A stretch of 64,000 nucleotides of DNA from Mycobacterium yunnanensis (GTDB lineage Bacteria; Actinomycetota; Actinomycetes; Mycobacteriales; Mycobacteriaceae): NCBI RefSeq assembly GCF_025823185.1, contig NZ_JACKVK010000008.1:1042312-1106311 (forward strand). Reading direction: 5' to 3'. Each line of letters starts with the position of its first letter. Position 1 is the stretch's first letter. Shown one piece after another: positions 37,671-46,404 of the stretch. The notes below the pieces were generated by a model. It did no database searches and was not told where the DNA came from. It was given only the letters and a program-made list of their open reading frames with translations. The position numbers and the translations under genes are program-made.

Positions 37671-38524
37671 GAGATCCTCGTTTCTTGTTGCTGCGAAAGG
37701 GTGTCGATGTTCACTGCGTCGGCTCCGCGCTCCTCGCGAGGCAGCCAGTCGAAGGTGTCGGGCCGAGTGGCCTTGTATTCCAGGCCGAGGTAGCCGGCGT
37801 AGCCGCCGTCGGCGAGCTCGTGGACCTGCCGGGCCAGGGCCACCTCGCCGGTGCCCGGCTCGCCACGTCCGGGCGAGTCGGCGATCTGTACGTGCCCGAT
37901 CCGGCTGCCGTACTCGCGGATGACCGCCGAGGTGTCGTCGCCGTTGACGTGCAGGTGGTAGAGGTCGGCGAGCAGGCGCAGATTGGTGGTGCCGCTCTCG
38001 GCGTTCACCCGGTCGACGACGCCGATCGCGTCGGCGGCGGTCTTGATCGGGTAGCGCGGGGCGCCGCTGACCGGCTCGACCAGTACGACCGCACCAATCC
38101 GGTCTGCCGCCGCCGCGGCGAAGGCCAGGTTGTCGGCGGCGACGTCGTCTTGGGCGGACGGGGTGAACGCGTCGTCGCGGTTGCCGTAGAGCGCGTTGAA
38201 GGCTCCGGTGCCGAGCGTGTCGGCGATGTCGACGGCAATGGCGACGTTGTCGCGAAAGGCGCTCTGCAGCTGGGGGTTCGACAGGATGCCGCGGTCACCG
38301 GCGGGCATGTCCCCGGCGGCGAAGTTGAGTCCGGTCAGCGTGACCCCGGCGTCCTGAATGGCCCGGATGAACGCCGTGACCTCCGTCTCCGACGGCGTCG
38401 GGGTGGCGAACGGCCACCAGAATTCGACGGCGGTGAAGCCGGCGTCCCTGGCGGCGCGTGGCCGATCCAACAGCGGGAGGTCGGTCAGCAGGATCGAGCA
38501 GTTGACGGTGTAGGTGGCCTTCAC
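37667..38524 (-). CDS. hyi: hydroxypyruvate isomerase family TIM-barrel protein
   Basis: A 285-residue TIM-barrel isomerase of the Hyi family, interconverting tartronate semialdehyde and hydroxypyruvate. Metal and substrate residues are in [41 protein letters not shown] and GLEYKAT. GTG at 38524 is chosen because the conserved [12 protein letters not shown] start follows directly. It opens the hyi-glxR-gcl operon. A 17-bp dyad 39 bp upstream is a candidate IclR site. Confidence 0.9.
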   Translation of the reverse strand: MKATYTVNCSILLTDLPLLDRPRAARDAGFTAVEFWWPFATPTPSETEVTAFIRAIQDAGVTLTGLNFAAGDMPAGDRGILSNPQLQSAFRDNVAIAVDIADTLGTGAFNALYGNRDDAFTPSAQDDVAADNLAFAAAAADRIGAVVLVEPVSGAPRYPIKTAADAIGVVDRVNAESGTTNLRLLADLYHLHVNGDDTSAVIREYGSRIGHVQIADSPGRGEPGTGEVALARQVHELADGGYAGYLGLEYKATRPDTFDWLPREERGADAVNIDTLSQQQETRIS

Positions 38525-38562
38525 GACGGCGTGCCCTTCGTTATGCGATGCGCTGGTGATGA

Positions 38563-38579
38563 ATTCCGTAATGCGGAAT
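38563..38579 (-). promoter_or_regulatory. candidate IclR-type operator upstream of hyi-glxR-gcl
   Basis: Perfect dyad ATTCCG-TAATG-CGGAAT, 39 bp upstream of the hyi start. A further CGGAAT half-site is at 38614-38619. Size and spacing fit IclR-family operators, and the IclR gene is at the other end of this operon. Confidence 0.5.
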
Positions 38580-38810
38580 GAAGTTCTCACTATCGAATGC
38601 GAGTGAACGCCCGCCGGAATTGGTTGTCAAGAAATCTCGCCTCGCGATACCGACTGGGAATCGGTTGATAACTGCGGTGAATCAGTATGTCCGACAATGA
38701 CTTACGCGCGCGTGTCGAGCTCGGCGCGCGGACATCCGACCCGGCGGGTCGGACGATCGGGCGGGTGCCCGGCCTGGCGCGACATGGACCTCGAGATGCT
38801 GCCCGGCTAG

Positions 38811-38824
38811 TATTGCATACAATA
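38811..38824. promoter_or_regulatory. island operator copy upstream of the deacetylase-family gene
   Basis: TATTGCATACAATA, a near-perfect 14-bp palindrome containing TTGCATACAA, 38 bp upstream of the deacetylase GTG start. Confidence 0.7.
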
Positions 38825-38861
38825 TCCGCTTCACGAAGACCTATTCGACGGGAGTCCGGGC

Positions 38862-39791
38862 GTGCCCACTCTGCTGGTCCACCACGACGCGTTCGCCAAT
38901 CACCAGACCTCGGCGGGGCATCCCGAGCGGCCCGATCGCTACCGCACCGTGAAGACGGCCCTCGGGCAGCCGCGGTTCGACGACTTGGTGCGCGACGAGG
39001 CTCAGCTCGGCGCCCTCGACGCCACGCGCTACGTGCACACCGACGCCTACGTCGACGCGCTGGAGGGCGCGCGGCCCGCAGAGGGCTTCGTCTATCTCGA
39101 CGGCGGCGACACCATGATGGAACCCTCGACCTGGGAAGTGGTCCTGCGGGGTGTCGGCGGCACGATCCAGGCCGTCGACCAGGTCGCGTCGGGGGGCGTG
39201 CAGAATGCGTTCGTCGCCTGCCGGCCGCCCGGGCACCACGCCGAGACCGACCGGGCCATGGGCTTCTGCCTGTTCAACAACATCGGCATCGGGGCCCGCC
39301 ACGCCCAACTCAAGCACGGTCTGGGCAGGGTCGCGATCGTGGACTTCGACGTCCACCACGGCAACGGCACCCAGGAGATCTTCTACTCCGATCCCGACGT
39401 GCTCTACGCCTCCACCCACCAAATGCCGTGGTTCCCCGGCACGGGCGAAGTGCGGGAGACGGGCGTGGGAAACATCGTCAACACCCCACTGGCCGCCGGC
39501 GACGGCGGGGCCGAACTTCGCGCCGCATTCACCGACCGGATCTTGCCCGCGCTGGATGCGTTCTCGCCCGAATTGCTCATCGTGTCAGCCGGTTTCGACG
39601 CACATGAGCGTGATCCTCTCGGCTCGCTGTGCATGACCGCCGACGACTTCGCGTGGGTGACGCGCGAGCTGATGGTGGCAGCCGAGCGGCACTGCGACGG
39701 TCGGTTGGTGTCGGTGCTCGAGGGCGGTTACGACCTCCAAGGGTTGCGGGAGTCGGTCAGCGCGCACGTCGCCGAGCTGATGCGCGGCTGA
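38862..39791 (+). CDS. histone deacetylase / acetylpolyamine amidohydrolase superfamily protein
   Basis: A 309-residue zinc deacetylase of the class II HDAC-like bacterial group. The active-site segments are PPGHHAETDRAMGFCLFNN, the metal ligands are in DFDVHHGNGT and GFDAHERDP, and the glycine-rich EGGYDLQGL is near the C-terminus. GTG start with GGGAG upstream. The operator copy in its promoter ties it to the island. It may deacetylate a metabolic enzyme, as AcuC does for acetyl-CoA synthetase, or an acetylated amine; neither is shown by the sequence. It is convergent with the YdeP-type gene, 4 bp apart. Confidence 0.88.
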   Translation: MPTLLVHHDAFANHQTSAGHPERPDRYRTVKTALGQPRFDDLVRDEAQLGALDATRYVHTDAYVDALEGARPAEGFVYLDGGDTMMEPSTWEVVLRGVGGTIQAVDQVASGGVQNAFVACRPPGHHAETDRAMGFCLFNNIGIGARHAQLKHGLGRVAIVDFDVHHGNGTQEIFYSDPDVLYASTHQMPWFPGTGEVRETGVGNIVNTPLAAGDGGAELRAAFTDRILPALDAFSPELLIVSAGFDAHERDPLGSLCMTADDFAWVTRELMVAAERHCDGRLVSVLEGGYDLQGLRESVSAHVAELMRG

Positions 39792-39795
39792 TCGG

Positions 39796-42114
39796 TCAGC
39801 GTCCCATCGCGGCAGTCTCGATCGATGCGGTCGTCGTCTCGGCCACGCTTCCCGTCGGGACCAGTCGGACGAAGACACCCTTCGAGGTGGGGGTGTTGCT
39901 GACGTCGGCGACGCTGTCCAACGGGACGAGCACGTTGGTCTCGGGATAGTACGAGGCCGCCGACCCGCGCGCCGACGGGTACGCCACCACGCGGAAGTCC
40001 TTGGCGCGCCGCTCGATCCCGTCCTCCCAGGTGCTGACGAGGTCGACCATCTGGCGGTCGGTGAGGCCCAATGCGTCGATGTCGGCCGGGTTGACCAGCA
40101 CGACGTGACGACCGTTGTGAATACCGCGGTAGCGGTCGTCGAGCGCGTAGGGCACCGTGTTCCACTGGTCGTGAGACCGCATGGTCTGCAGGACGAGATG
40201 GCCGTCGGGTACTCGAAGGCGATCGAAGGTGTTGCTGGTGAACACCGCCTTGCCCGACGCGGTCGGGTAGCGATGCTCGTTGACCGGATTGGGCAGCCGG
40301 AAGCCGCCCGGCTCGCGGACCCGCTCGTTGAAGTCCTCGAAACCGGGTACGACACGCGAAATCCGTTCGCGGATCAGGTCGTAATCACCCTCGAAGCTCT
40401 CCCACGGTACGGTCGAGTCCTCGCCAAGGGTCCGGCGGGCCAGTCGCGAGACGATGGCCACCTCGCTGAGCAGGTGCTCCGACGCCGGCTGCAGGCGGCC
40501 ATGAGATTGGTGGACGATGCTCATCGAGTCCTCCACCGTGACGAACTGCTCACCGGTGCGCTGGACGTCGCGGTCACTGCGCCCGAGCGTCGGAAGGATC
40601 AGCGCGGTGTCCCCGCACACGGCGTGGGAGAGGTTGAGCTTCGTCGACACGTGCGCGGTCAGCCGGCACCGCCGCATCGCCCGCTCCACGAGCTCGCTGT
40701 CCGGGGTCGCACGCACGAAGTTCCCCGCGAAGCCCATGAAGACCTTGGCCTTGCCGTCGCGCATGGCACGGATGGAGTCCACTGCGTCCAGCCCGTGATG
40801 ACGCGGTGGGGTGAACTCGAATTCGCGGCCGAGTGCGTCGAGGAACGAGTCGGGCATCCGCTCCCAGATGCCCATGGTTCGGTCGCCCTGGACGTTGCTG
40901 TGCCCACGGACGGGGCACACGCCCGCGCCCGGGCGGCCCAGGTTGCCGCGAAGCATGAGGAAGTTGACGATCTCGCGGACCGTGGCGACGCCGTGCTTCT
41001 GCTGCGTGACGCCCATCGCCCAGCAGACGATGATCTTCTTGCTCGCCAGCACGCGTTCGACGACCTGGTCGACGTCCTCGAGGGACAGCCCGGTGGCAGA
41101 CAGGACGTCGTCCCGGTCGACGTGTCGGGTGTGTTCGGCGAACTCGGCGAAGCCGGTGGTGTCGTTGGCGATGAACTCGTGGTCGAGCACGGTGCCCGGG
41201 TTGGCGTCCTCCGCCGCGAGCAACCGGGCGTTGATTGCCTGGAAGAGGGCGAGGTCGCCGCCAGGCTTGATGTGCAGGAACTGGTCGGCGATCGTGGTCC
41301 CGCGGCCGACGATGCCCCTGGCCTTCTGCGGGTTCTTGAAGCGGAGCAAGCCGGCCTCGGGGAGCGGGTTGACGGCGATGACGTGGCCACCGTTGCGCTT
41401 GGTTTCCTCCAGCGAGGACAGCATCCGCGGCATGTTGGTGCCGGGGTTGATGCCGACGGCGAAGACGAGGTCGGATTCCTCGATGTCCTCCAGGCTGACG
41501 CTGCCCTTGCCGATGCCGAGTGATTCCCCCAGCCCGGAGCCGCTCGACTCGTGGCACATGTTGCTGCAGTCGGGAAGGTTGTTGGTACCCAGGCTTCGAA
41601 CGAACAGCTGCAGCAGGAACGCGGCCTCGTTGCTCAACCGGCCCGAGGTGTAGAACAGCGATTCATCCGGTGAGTCCAGGGCGCGCAACTCGTCGGCCAG
41701 GATCGCAAAGGCGTCGTCCCAGTCGATGGGTTCGTAGTGGTCGGAGCCGGGCCGCTTCACCATCGGTTCGGTGAGACGGCCCTGGTCGTTGAGCCACATG
41801 TCGGACTTGGTCGCCAGGACGGAGACGGGGTGGTCGCGGAAGAACTCCCGGGTGATCCGGCGCGTGGTGGCCTCGTCGTTGACATGCTTGGCGCCGTTCT
41901 CGCAGTACTCGCTGAAATGGCGCTTGCGCGGCTCCGGCCACGCGCAGCCCGGGCAGTCGACGCCGGTGGCTTGGTTGATGGTGAGCAAGTTCAGCGCCGT
42001 GCGCCGAAGCGACGTGTGCCCGAGGGAGAACTCCAGTGCGTGCATCACTGCGGGCACCCCGGTGGCCCACTCCTTGGGGGCCTTGACGGTGAGTTCGTCG
42101 TCGCGGGCAGTCAT
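39796..42114 (-). CDS. FdhF/YdeP family molybdopterin oxidoreductase
   Basis: A 772-residue single-subunit molybdoenzyme of the YdeP group (like M. tuberculosis Rv2900c, from memory). The N-terminus has DCPGCAWPEPRKRHFSEYCENGAKH instead of a normal four-cysteine cluster motif. The candidate metal ligand is cysteine in DCSNMCHESSG. The molybdopterin segments GINPGTNMPRML, RGHSNVQGDRTMG and GDTALILPTLGRSDRD follow, with a C-terminal beta-barrel domain. Formate dehydrogenase activity of this family is not well proven. ATG at 42114; an extended operator lies 50 bp upstream. Confidence 0.88.
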   Translation of the reverse strand: MTARDDELTVKAPKEWATGVPAVMHALEFSLGHTSLRRTALNLLTINQATGVDCPGCAWPEPRKRHFSEYCENGAKHVNDEATTRRITREFFRDHPVSVLATKSDMWLNDQGRLTEPMVKRPGSDHYEPIDWDDAFAILADELRALDSPDESLFYTSGRLSNEAAFLLQLFVRSLGTNNLPDCSNMCHESSGSGLGESLGIGKGSVSLEDIEESDLVFAVGINPGTNMPRMLSSLEETKRNGGHVIAVNPLPEAGLLRFKNPQKARGIVGRGTTIADQFLHIKPGGDLALFQAINARLLAAEDANPGTVLDHEFIANDTTGFAEFAEHTRHVDRDDVLSATGLSLEDVDQVVERVLASKKIIVCWAMGVTQQKHGVATVREIVNFLMLRGNLGRPGAGVCPVRGHSNVQGDRTMGIWERMPDSFLDALGREFEFTPPRHHGLDAVDSIRAMRDGKAKVFMGFAGNFVRATPDSELVERAMRRCRLTAHVSTKLNLSHAVCGDTALILPTLGRSDRDVQRTGEQFVTVEDSMSIVHQSHGRLQPASEHLLSEVAIVSRLARRTLGEDSTVPWESFEGDYDLIRERISRVVPGFEDFNERVREPGGFRLPNPVNEHRYPTASGKAVFTSNTFDRLRVPDGHLVLQTMRSHDQWNTVPYALDDRYRGIHNGRHVVLVNPADIDALGLTDRQMVDLVSTWEDGIERRAKDFRVVAYPSARGSAASYYPETNVLVPLDSVADVSNTPTSKGVFVRLVPTGSVAETTTASIETAAMGR

Positions 42115-42164
42115 CTCGTCGCGGTCCTTCCTGGCCTTGGAGCGGATCGCCGGACGGCGTCATC

Positions 42165-42186
42165 CACATACAGTATGCAGTATGTG
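42165..42186. promoter_or_regulatory. extended island operator upstream of the YdeP-type gene
   Basis: A 22-bp dyad, CACATAC-N8-GTATGTG, whose spacer AGTATGCA adds a further overlapping palindrome CATACAGTATG. It is followed by GTATACGAAAAC. This is the most elaborate copy and could bind two dimers. Confidence 0.75.
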
Positions 42187-42246
42187 TATACGAAAACTGT
42201 TGGAACGCCCCAGGGATCGTGGGTGCGGCGACGTGGCCGCGGTGCG

Positions 42247-42837
42247 TCAGGGCCGATGGGGCGCGGGTCCATCGACGTCGTCGACCAAGGCCCGCAGGCC
42301 GCGCTCCCACTTTCGGTCGCGCGCACGGTTGACGGCCATCTGAAGCATGGCGACGCCCACGCCGATCACGGCGGCGAGACCCAGCCACACGATCGCGGCC
42401 GTGCCCATTGCGACGACACGGGCGTCGGCGTCGGTCAGCGGGGGTGTGGTCGGCTTGCCCGCGTCGTCGAGCCAAATTCGCACCGGCTGACCAGCCTTGA
42501 CCGGCTGCTCGAGCTTCGTGTAATCGTCATGGGCGCCGTCGCGCGCCGTCCAGCGCACGTGGGCGAGGAATGAGGTCGACCCCGACTCGATCTGCGTCGG
42601 ATCGGCGGTGCTGTCGCTCATCGCGATGGCCTCGGCCGGATGACGGGTCGCGGCCTCCGCCGCGATGGTCTGCGCGCGAGCGGTGTAGCCAACCTGACCC
42701 ACCGCCACTGCCGGCGCGATCGCCGCGATCATCGCGGCGAATCCGATGACCAGCCCCCACGCGTGCACACGATCCGCTCGGCGGAGCAGCGGACCGCGGC
42801 CGAGCGCACACGTGACCCACCATCGGAGGGGGTTCAT
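42247..42837 (-). CDS. Rv1733c-family membrane protein
   Basis: A 196-residue protein with two membrane helices (about residues 25-50 and 140-165) and an extracytoplasmic middle domain, ending in a basic cytosolic tail. The GRGPLLRRADRVHAWG start, the RHPAEAIAM segment and VRIWLDDAGKPTTPPL match the Rv1733c family, one of whose members is a dormancy (DosR) antigen. Function is unknown. ATG at 42837 is preferred over an upstream ATG. An operator-like site is 38-53 bp upstream, so it may be co-regulated with the island. Confidence 0.8.
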   Translation of the reverse strand: MNPLRWWVTCALGRGPLLRRADRVHAWGLVIGFAAMIAAIAPAVAVGQVGYTARAQTIAAEAATRHPAEAIAMSDSTADPTQIESGSTSFLAHVRWTARDGAHDDYTKLEQPVKAGQPVRIWLDDAGKPTTPPLTDADARVVAMGTAAIVWLGLAAVIGVGVAMLQMAVNRARDRKWERGLRALVDDVDGPAPHRP

Positions 42838-42874
42838 GGGCGCCGACGAAGGAGTCTCGTAGCTCGCGGCGTTC

Positions 42875-42890
42875 GTATACATAATGCAAT
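42875..42890. promoter_or_regulatory. degenerate operator-like site upstream of the Rv1733c-like gene
   Basis: GTATACATAATGCAAT combines a GTATAC word with ATTGCAT on the other strand and is related to the island sites, but it is not a clean palindrome. Confidence 0.4.
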
Positions 42891-42939
42891 GGTCCCGCAA
42901 CACCTGGTCTCGCCGCTAGTGGGCTCAGCGCGACATCTC

Positions 42940-44349
42940 TCACATGGGTGTTTGGTCACAATTGGCGTCCGACGTGACCTGGGCCGGCGAACGTCGAGTC
43001 AACCACCGCGACGCACCGCCGACCACCAACGTCAGCACGGCCGCCACGATGAACGAGAAGACCGACGCACTCATCCACGGCCGGGCGGTGAAGCCGATCG
43101 CTTGGGCGACGTCGCCCCACGCCCGCGCCCACCAGCCGACCTGCCCGGGATAGATCAACTGGTAGGTCACGAAGCCCAGCGCCCATGGCAGCAACATCAG
43201 CCAGCGCGACGCGGAATTCGACGTCAGATCCCATCCTCGCCGGCCCGAGAAGCAGTAGTAGTCGACGGTGAGTGTCGCGAACAACGGCACGAACACCGAA
43301 CCGATCAACGACAGGAAACTGGCGTAGCCGTAGATGTTCACGCCGAGTGCCAGCACCGTGATGAGGACGCCCACCACCACCGCGACGTACCGGCGGTCCC
43401 AGCGGGGACGCACGTTCTGCGTCGACACGGTGGCCGAGTAGACGTTGGCGAACGACTGGTCCATCTCCCGAATGGCGAGCACGGCGAAGGCCAACCCACC
43501 CAGCGGGACGGCGATGAACGCGGCGAAGATCTGGTCGCCGTCGGCGGCCACGGTGACCAGCGCGAGCAGGCCGAGCGCGTAACAGGCGATCTGAGTCAGC
43601 CCATATCCGAAGAAGGCGCCGGTGAAGGCCGCCGCCGAGCTACGGGAATGGCGGGCGTAGTCGGCGGCCATCGGCACCCAGGACACCGCCACGGCCACGG
43701 TCACGTCGACGCCGACGCTGAACCCCGTCCACGTGCCCTCGGTCAGCGGAGGCATCGGCTTGGCCAGGAGCTGAAGGAACAGGTAGGCCAGTGCGACGAC
43801 GACCGCAACGGTCACGTACTTGCGCAATACGCGCACCGCGCCAAGCGGATACAGCGACAGCACGGTCGTGATGACGCCACCCACCACGACGAACGTCCAC
43901 TGCGGTACCGCGGGCAGGACGGTGGCGGCCGCCGTGGAGATCGTGACCAACTCGAAGGTGCCCCACCCGACCATCTGTACGACGTTGAGCACCGTCGGCA
44001 GGTAGGACACCCGCGCGCCAAGCAGACCGCGCAGCAGAACCATTGCCGGCGCGCCGGTTTGGGCTCCCGGGATCGCCGAGGCCGCGATCGCGGCGGCGCC
44101 GAGCACCGTGCCGACGACGGTGGCGAGCAGCGCCGCCGTCAATGACAGCTGCGGCGTCCCGGGTCCGCCTGGCTGCAGAACCACTGCCGCGCCGGTGAAT
44201 CCGAGCAGGCTGACCCCGAGGTTGCCCCACAGGCCCAACTGATCGAAGACGCCGAGCACGCGTGGTGCGGGTTCGACCAGGGTGGGCGGGACCTCACCGG
44301 CGGACCCACGCAGGCTGGATGGACGAATACGGCGTACGACGACCGACAT
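42940..44349 (-). CDS. cytX: CytX-like NCS1 permease (putative hydroxymethylpyrimidine transporter)
   Basis: A 469-residue NCS1-family permease with about 12 helices. The N-terminal LGLWGNLGVSLLGFTGA segment and the VDYYCFSGRRGWD loop match the cytosine-permease-like CytX group. A TPP riboswitch lies directly in front of the gene, so it most likely imports the thiamin pyrimidine precursor HMP or a similar compound. ATG at 44349 follows the riboswitch; the ribosome binding site (GGGAGAG) is at the 3' edge of the aptamer. Confidence 0.88.
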   Translation of the reverse strand: MSVVVRRIRPSSLRGSAGEVPPTLVEPAPRVLGVFDQLGLWGNLGVSLLGFTGAAVVLQPGGPGTPQLSLTAALLATVVGTVLGAAAIAASAIPGAQTGAPAMVLLRGLLGARVSYLPTVLNVVQMVGWGTFELVTISTAAATVLPAVPQWTFVVVGGVITTVLSLYPLGAVRVLRKYVTVAVVVALAYLFLQLLAKPMPPLTEGTWTGFSVGVDVTVAVAVSWVPMAADYARHSRSSAAAFTGAFFGYGLTQIACYALGLLALVTVAADGDQIFAAFIAVPLGGLAFAVLAIREMDQSFANVYSATVSTQNVRPRWDRRYVAVVVGVLITVLALGVNIYGYASFLSLIGSVFVPLFATLTVDYYCFSGRRGWDLTSNSASRWLMLLPWALGFVTYQLIYPGQVGWWARAWGDVAQAIGFTARPWMSASVFSFIVAAVLTLVVGGASRWLTRRSPAQVTSDANCDQTPM

Positions 44350-44360
44350 CGAAGCTCACT

Positions 44361-44446
44361 CTCCCTACGCCGGCATTACCCGGTCAGGTTCAAGCGGTCG
44401 GTGGCTCGACAGCCACCCTCTCAGCCCGGTGTCTCCGAGCTCCCGC
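44361..44446 (-). promoter_or_regulatory. TPP riboswitch (THI element)
   Basis: Read on the minus strand, the conserved CTGAGAGGG and GACCGCTTGAACCTGACC segments are followed by GGGTAATGCCGGCGTAGGGA, the standard thiamin diphosphate aptamer. Helix partners GGGAGCTCGG and the variable P3 hairpin GGTGGCTGTCGAGCCACC are present. The aptamer ends at the ribosome binding site of the permease gene, suggesting translational control. Confidence 0.95.
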
Positions 44447-44516
44447 GTCCTAGCCCCGCGAATGTAGCGCATGCCCGGCAGGCGCGCAGGCCCATCGGCT
44501 CGCAGGGGACAGGGAG

Positions 44517-46223
44517 TCAGCCCTTCCCGCTGAACTCCTCACCAGTCGACGGGTCGACGGCACGCTCGCCCCGCGGCAGATTCGACAGATCCGGTGAGAT
44601 GACCGTCGGCATCTCACCGGAGTCCGGCAGACCGAAGTGCGCCACGGATCCGACGGCGGGCTCGAGGAGCAGATCGGCACGGCGGGGAAGGGTTCGACCC
44701 TGAAAGAAGCTCGGCGACATCGCCCACCACACGAACATCATGACCACCCCGAGGACGAGGGCGCCGATGCCGACCACGGCCACCGCGCCAAAGCCGAGGA
44801 TCGTCACGTCGTTCCCGTCGTCGTCGACGAGGTAGTCGGGCTTGGCGTAGGAGATCAGGCCGTAGCCGAACACGACGGTCAGCATGACCGCGCCGAGCAG
44901 CGGGACCACGCCGCGCATCATGAAGTCACGCACCGAGGTGGTCAGCGTCTTGCGGTAGTACCACACGCACGCGTACCCGGTCATGCCGTAGTAGAAGGCG
45001 ATCATCAGACCCACCGAGCCGATCAGCGCCAGCAGGAGGCTGCTGCTGATGAGGGTGAACAGCACGTAGAAGAAGATCGACACCGCACCCATCACGATCG
45101 TGGAGACCGTCGGGGTCAGGTACGTGCGGTGGATCTTGGCGAACGACGTCGGCAATGCCTTGTAGACACCCATCGACAGGGTGGTTCTGGCGGTCGGCAG
45201 GATCGTCGTCTGGGTGGACGCCGAGGCCGAGGTCAGAATCGTCGCCGAGAGGGCGAGCAGCCCGATGTGGCCAATGACGCTGTCGCCGAACAGGGCTGGG
45301 CCGATCGCGGCGAACACGTCGGCCGAGTTGTCCGGATTGCCCAGTCCCGCATCGGTTTCCCCGACCCCGGCGAAGGCGACGGCGGCCACGGTCACGATGG
45401 CGTAGGTGGCCAGCAGCAGGAACGTCGAGAGCACCGCGGCCTTGCCGGGGGTGGTGCCGGGGTCGTCGGACTCCTCGTTGCAAGCCACCGCGGTGTCCCA
45501 GCCCCAGTAGATGAAGATGGCGATCAGGATGGCCGGGGCGATCACCGTGCCGAAGTCCAGTCCGCCCGGCCAGAACCAGGACAGCGACGGGTGAATCGAC
45601 TCGGGCAGCGCGTGGCTCGTGTAGACCTTGATCAGGGCGTAGACGGAGATGACGACGAGGATGATCACTTCGAAGCCGAGCAGGAAGTACTGCAGGCGGG
45701 CCGACACCTCGATGCCGCGGTAGCAGATGTAGGTCATGACGGCGATCCAGATGACGCCGGCCACGGTCGACCACAGCGTGCTGTTGGCGAGGTCGGCCGC
45801 GGCCGACCAGCCGAGGTCCCCGACGAAGGTGAAGGAGTACGCCCCGGCGATCTGAGCCAGATTGGCCATCACGATGACGTCGGCGGCGATGATGCCCCAG
45901 CCGCCCATCCATCCGATCAGGGGACCGAACGCCCTCGACGCCCAGGTGAAAGTGGTGCCGCAGTCGGGTTCGGCCTTGTTGAGCTCTTGATAGGCCACCG
46001 CGATCAGATAGATGGGTACGAACGCCAACAGGACGATCGACGCCGCCTTGACTCCCGCGCCACTGGCGACGATGAGGCCGAGCACTGCTGCAAGGCTGTA
46101 GGCGGGTGCGGTCGACGCCATGCCGACCACGACGCTGGAGAGGAGTCCGAGCGAGCCGCCCTTGAGACCCTTGCTGTCGACCGTTCCGCCGGTCCCCGAA
46201 CTGCCCGTGTCGACCGTCGTCAT
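44517..46223 (-). CDS. APC superfamily amino acid permease
   Basis: A 568-residue amino acid/polyamine/organocation permease with about 12 helices. The helix-1 segment GMASTAPAYSLAAVLGLIVA, the PDCGTTFTWASRAFGP segment and YWGWDTAVACNEESDDPGTTPGKAAVLST are typical of this group. A cytosolic C-terminal tail of about 70 residues ends in SGKG. The substrate is not evident. It is divergent from the sigma factor gene, and a large dyad lies between them. Confidence 0.85.
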   Translation of the reverse strand: MTTVDTGSSGTGGTVDSKGLKGGSLGLLSSVVVGMASTAPAYSLAAVLGLIVASGAGVKAASIVLLAFVPIYLIAVAYQELNKAEPDCGTTFTWASRAFGPLIGWMGGWGIIAADVIVMANLAQIAGAYSFTFVGDLGWSAAADLANSTLWSTVAGVIWIAVMTYICYRGIEVSARLQYFLLGFEVIILVVISVYALIKVYTSHALPESIHPSLSWFWPGGLDFGTVIAPAILIAIFIYWGWDTAVACNEESDDPGTTPGKAAVLSTFLLLATYAIVTVAAVAFAGVGETDAGLGNPDNSADVFAAIGPALFGDSVIGHIGLLALSATILTSASASTQTTILPTARTTLSMGVYKALPTSFAKIHRTYLTPTVSTIVMGAVSIFFYVLFTLISSSLLLALIGSVGLMIAFYYGMTGYACVWYYRKTLTTSVRDFMMRGVVPLLGAVMLTVVFGYGLISYAKPDYLVDDDGNDVTILGFGAVAVVGIGALVLGVVMMFVWWAMSPSFFQGRTLPRRADLLLEPAVGSVAHFGLPDSGEMPTVISPDLSNLPRGERAVDPSTGEEFSGKG

Positions 46224-46292
46224 CGCATCTCCCTCGTCGTGTTCAAGGCGAACCGTTGGAGAATACGGTTTCAGTCGTCCGTGCGCTCGACG

Positions 46293-46340
46293 ACGACGAA
46301 ATTAGTCTCCACAGATTGTTCACAGTGACTAATTCGTCGT
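46293..46340. promoter_or_regulatory. large inverted repeat between APC permease and sigJ
   Basis: Arms ACGACGAAATTAGTC (46293-46307) and GACTAATTCGTCGT (46327-46340) are complementary over 14 positions with one extra A in the left arm, separated by 19 bases. Sited 70 bp from the permease start and 65 bp from the sigma factor start, it looks like an operator for an unidentified regulator. Confidence 0.6.
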
Positions 46341-46404
46341 TTCGATGTCCTCGTGCAACGAATTGCGGCGTAAGGTTCGCCGCCGGCCTCACTAGGCTGA
46401 GCGG

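Larger units (their letters stand above)
38525..38861. other. 337-bp divergent intergenic region, hyi / deacetylase
   Basis: It contains the dyad at 38563 near hyi and an island operator at 38811 near the deacetylase gene. No coding sequence is seen in between. Confidence 0.7.
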
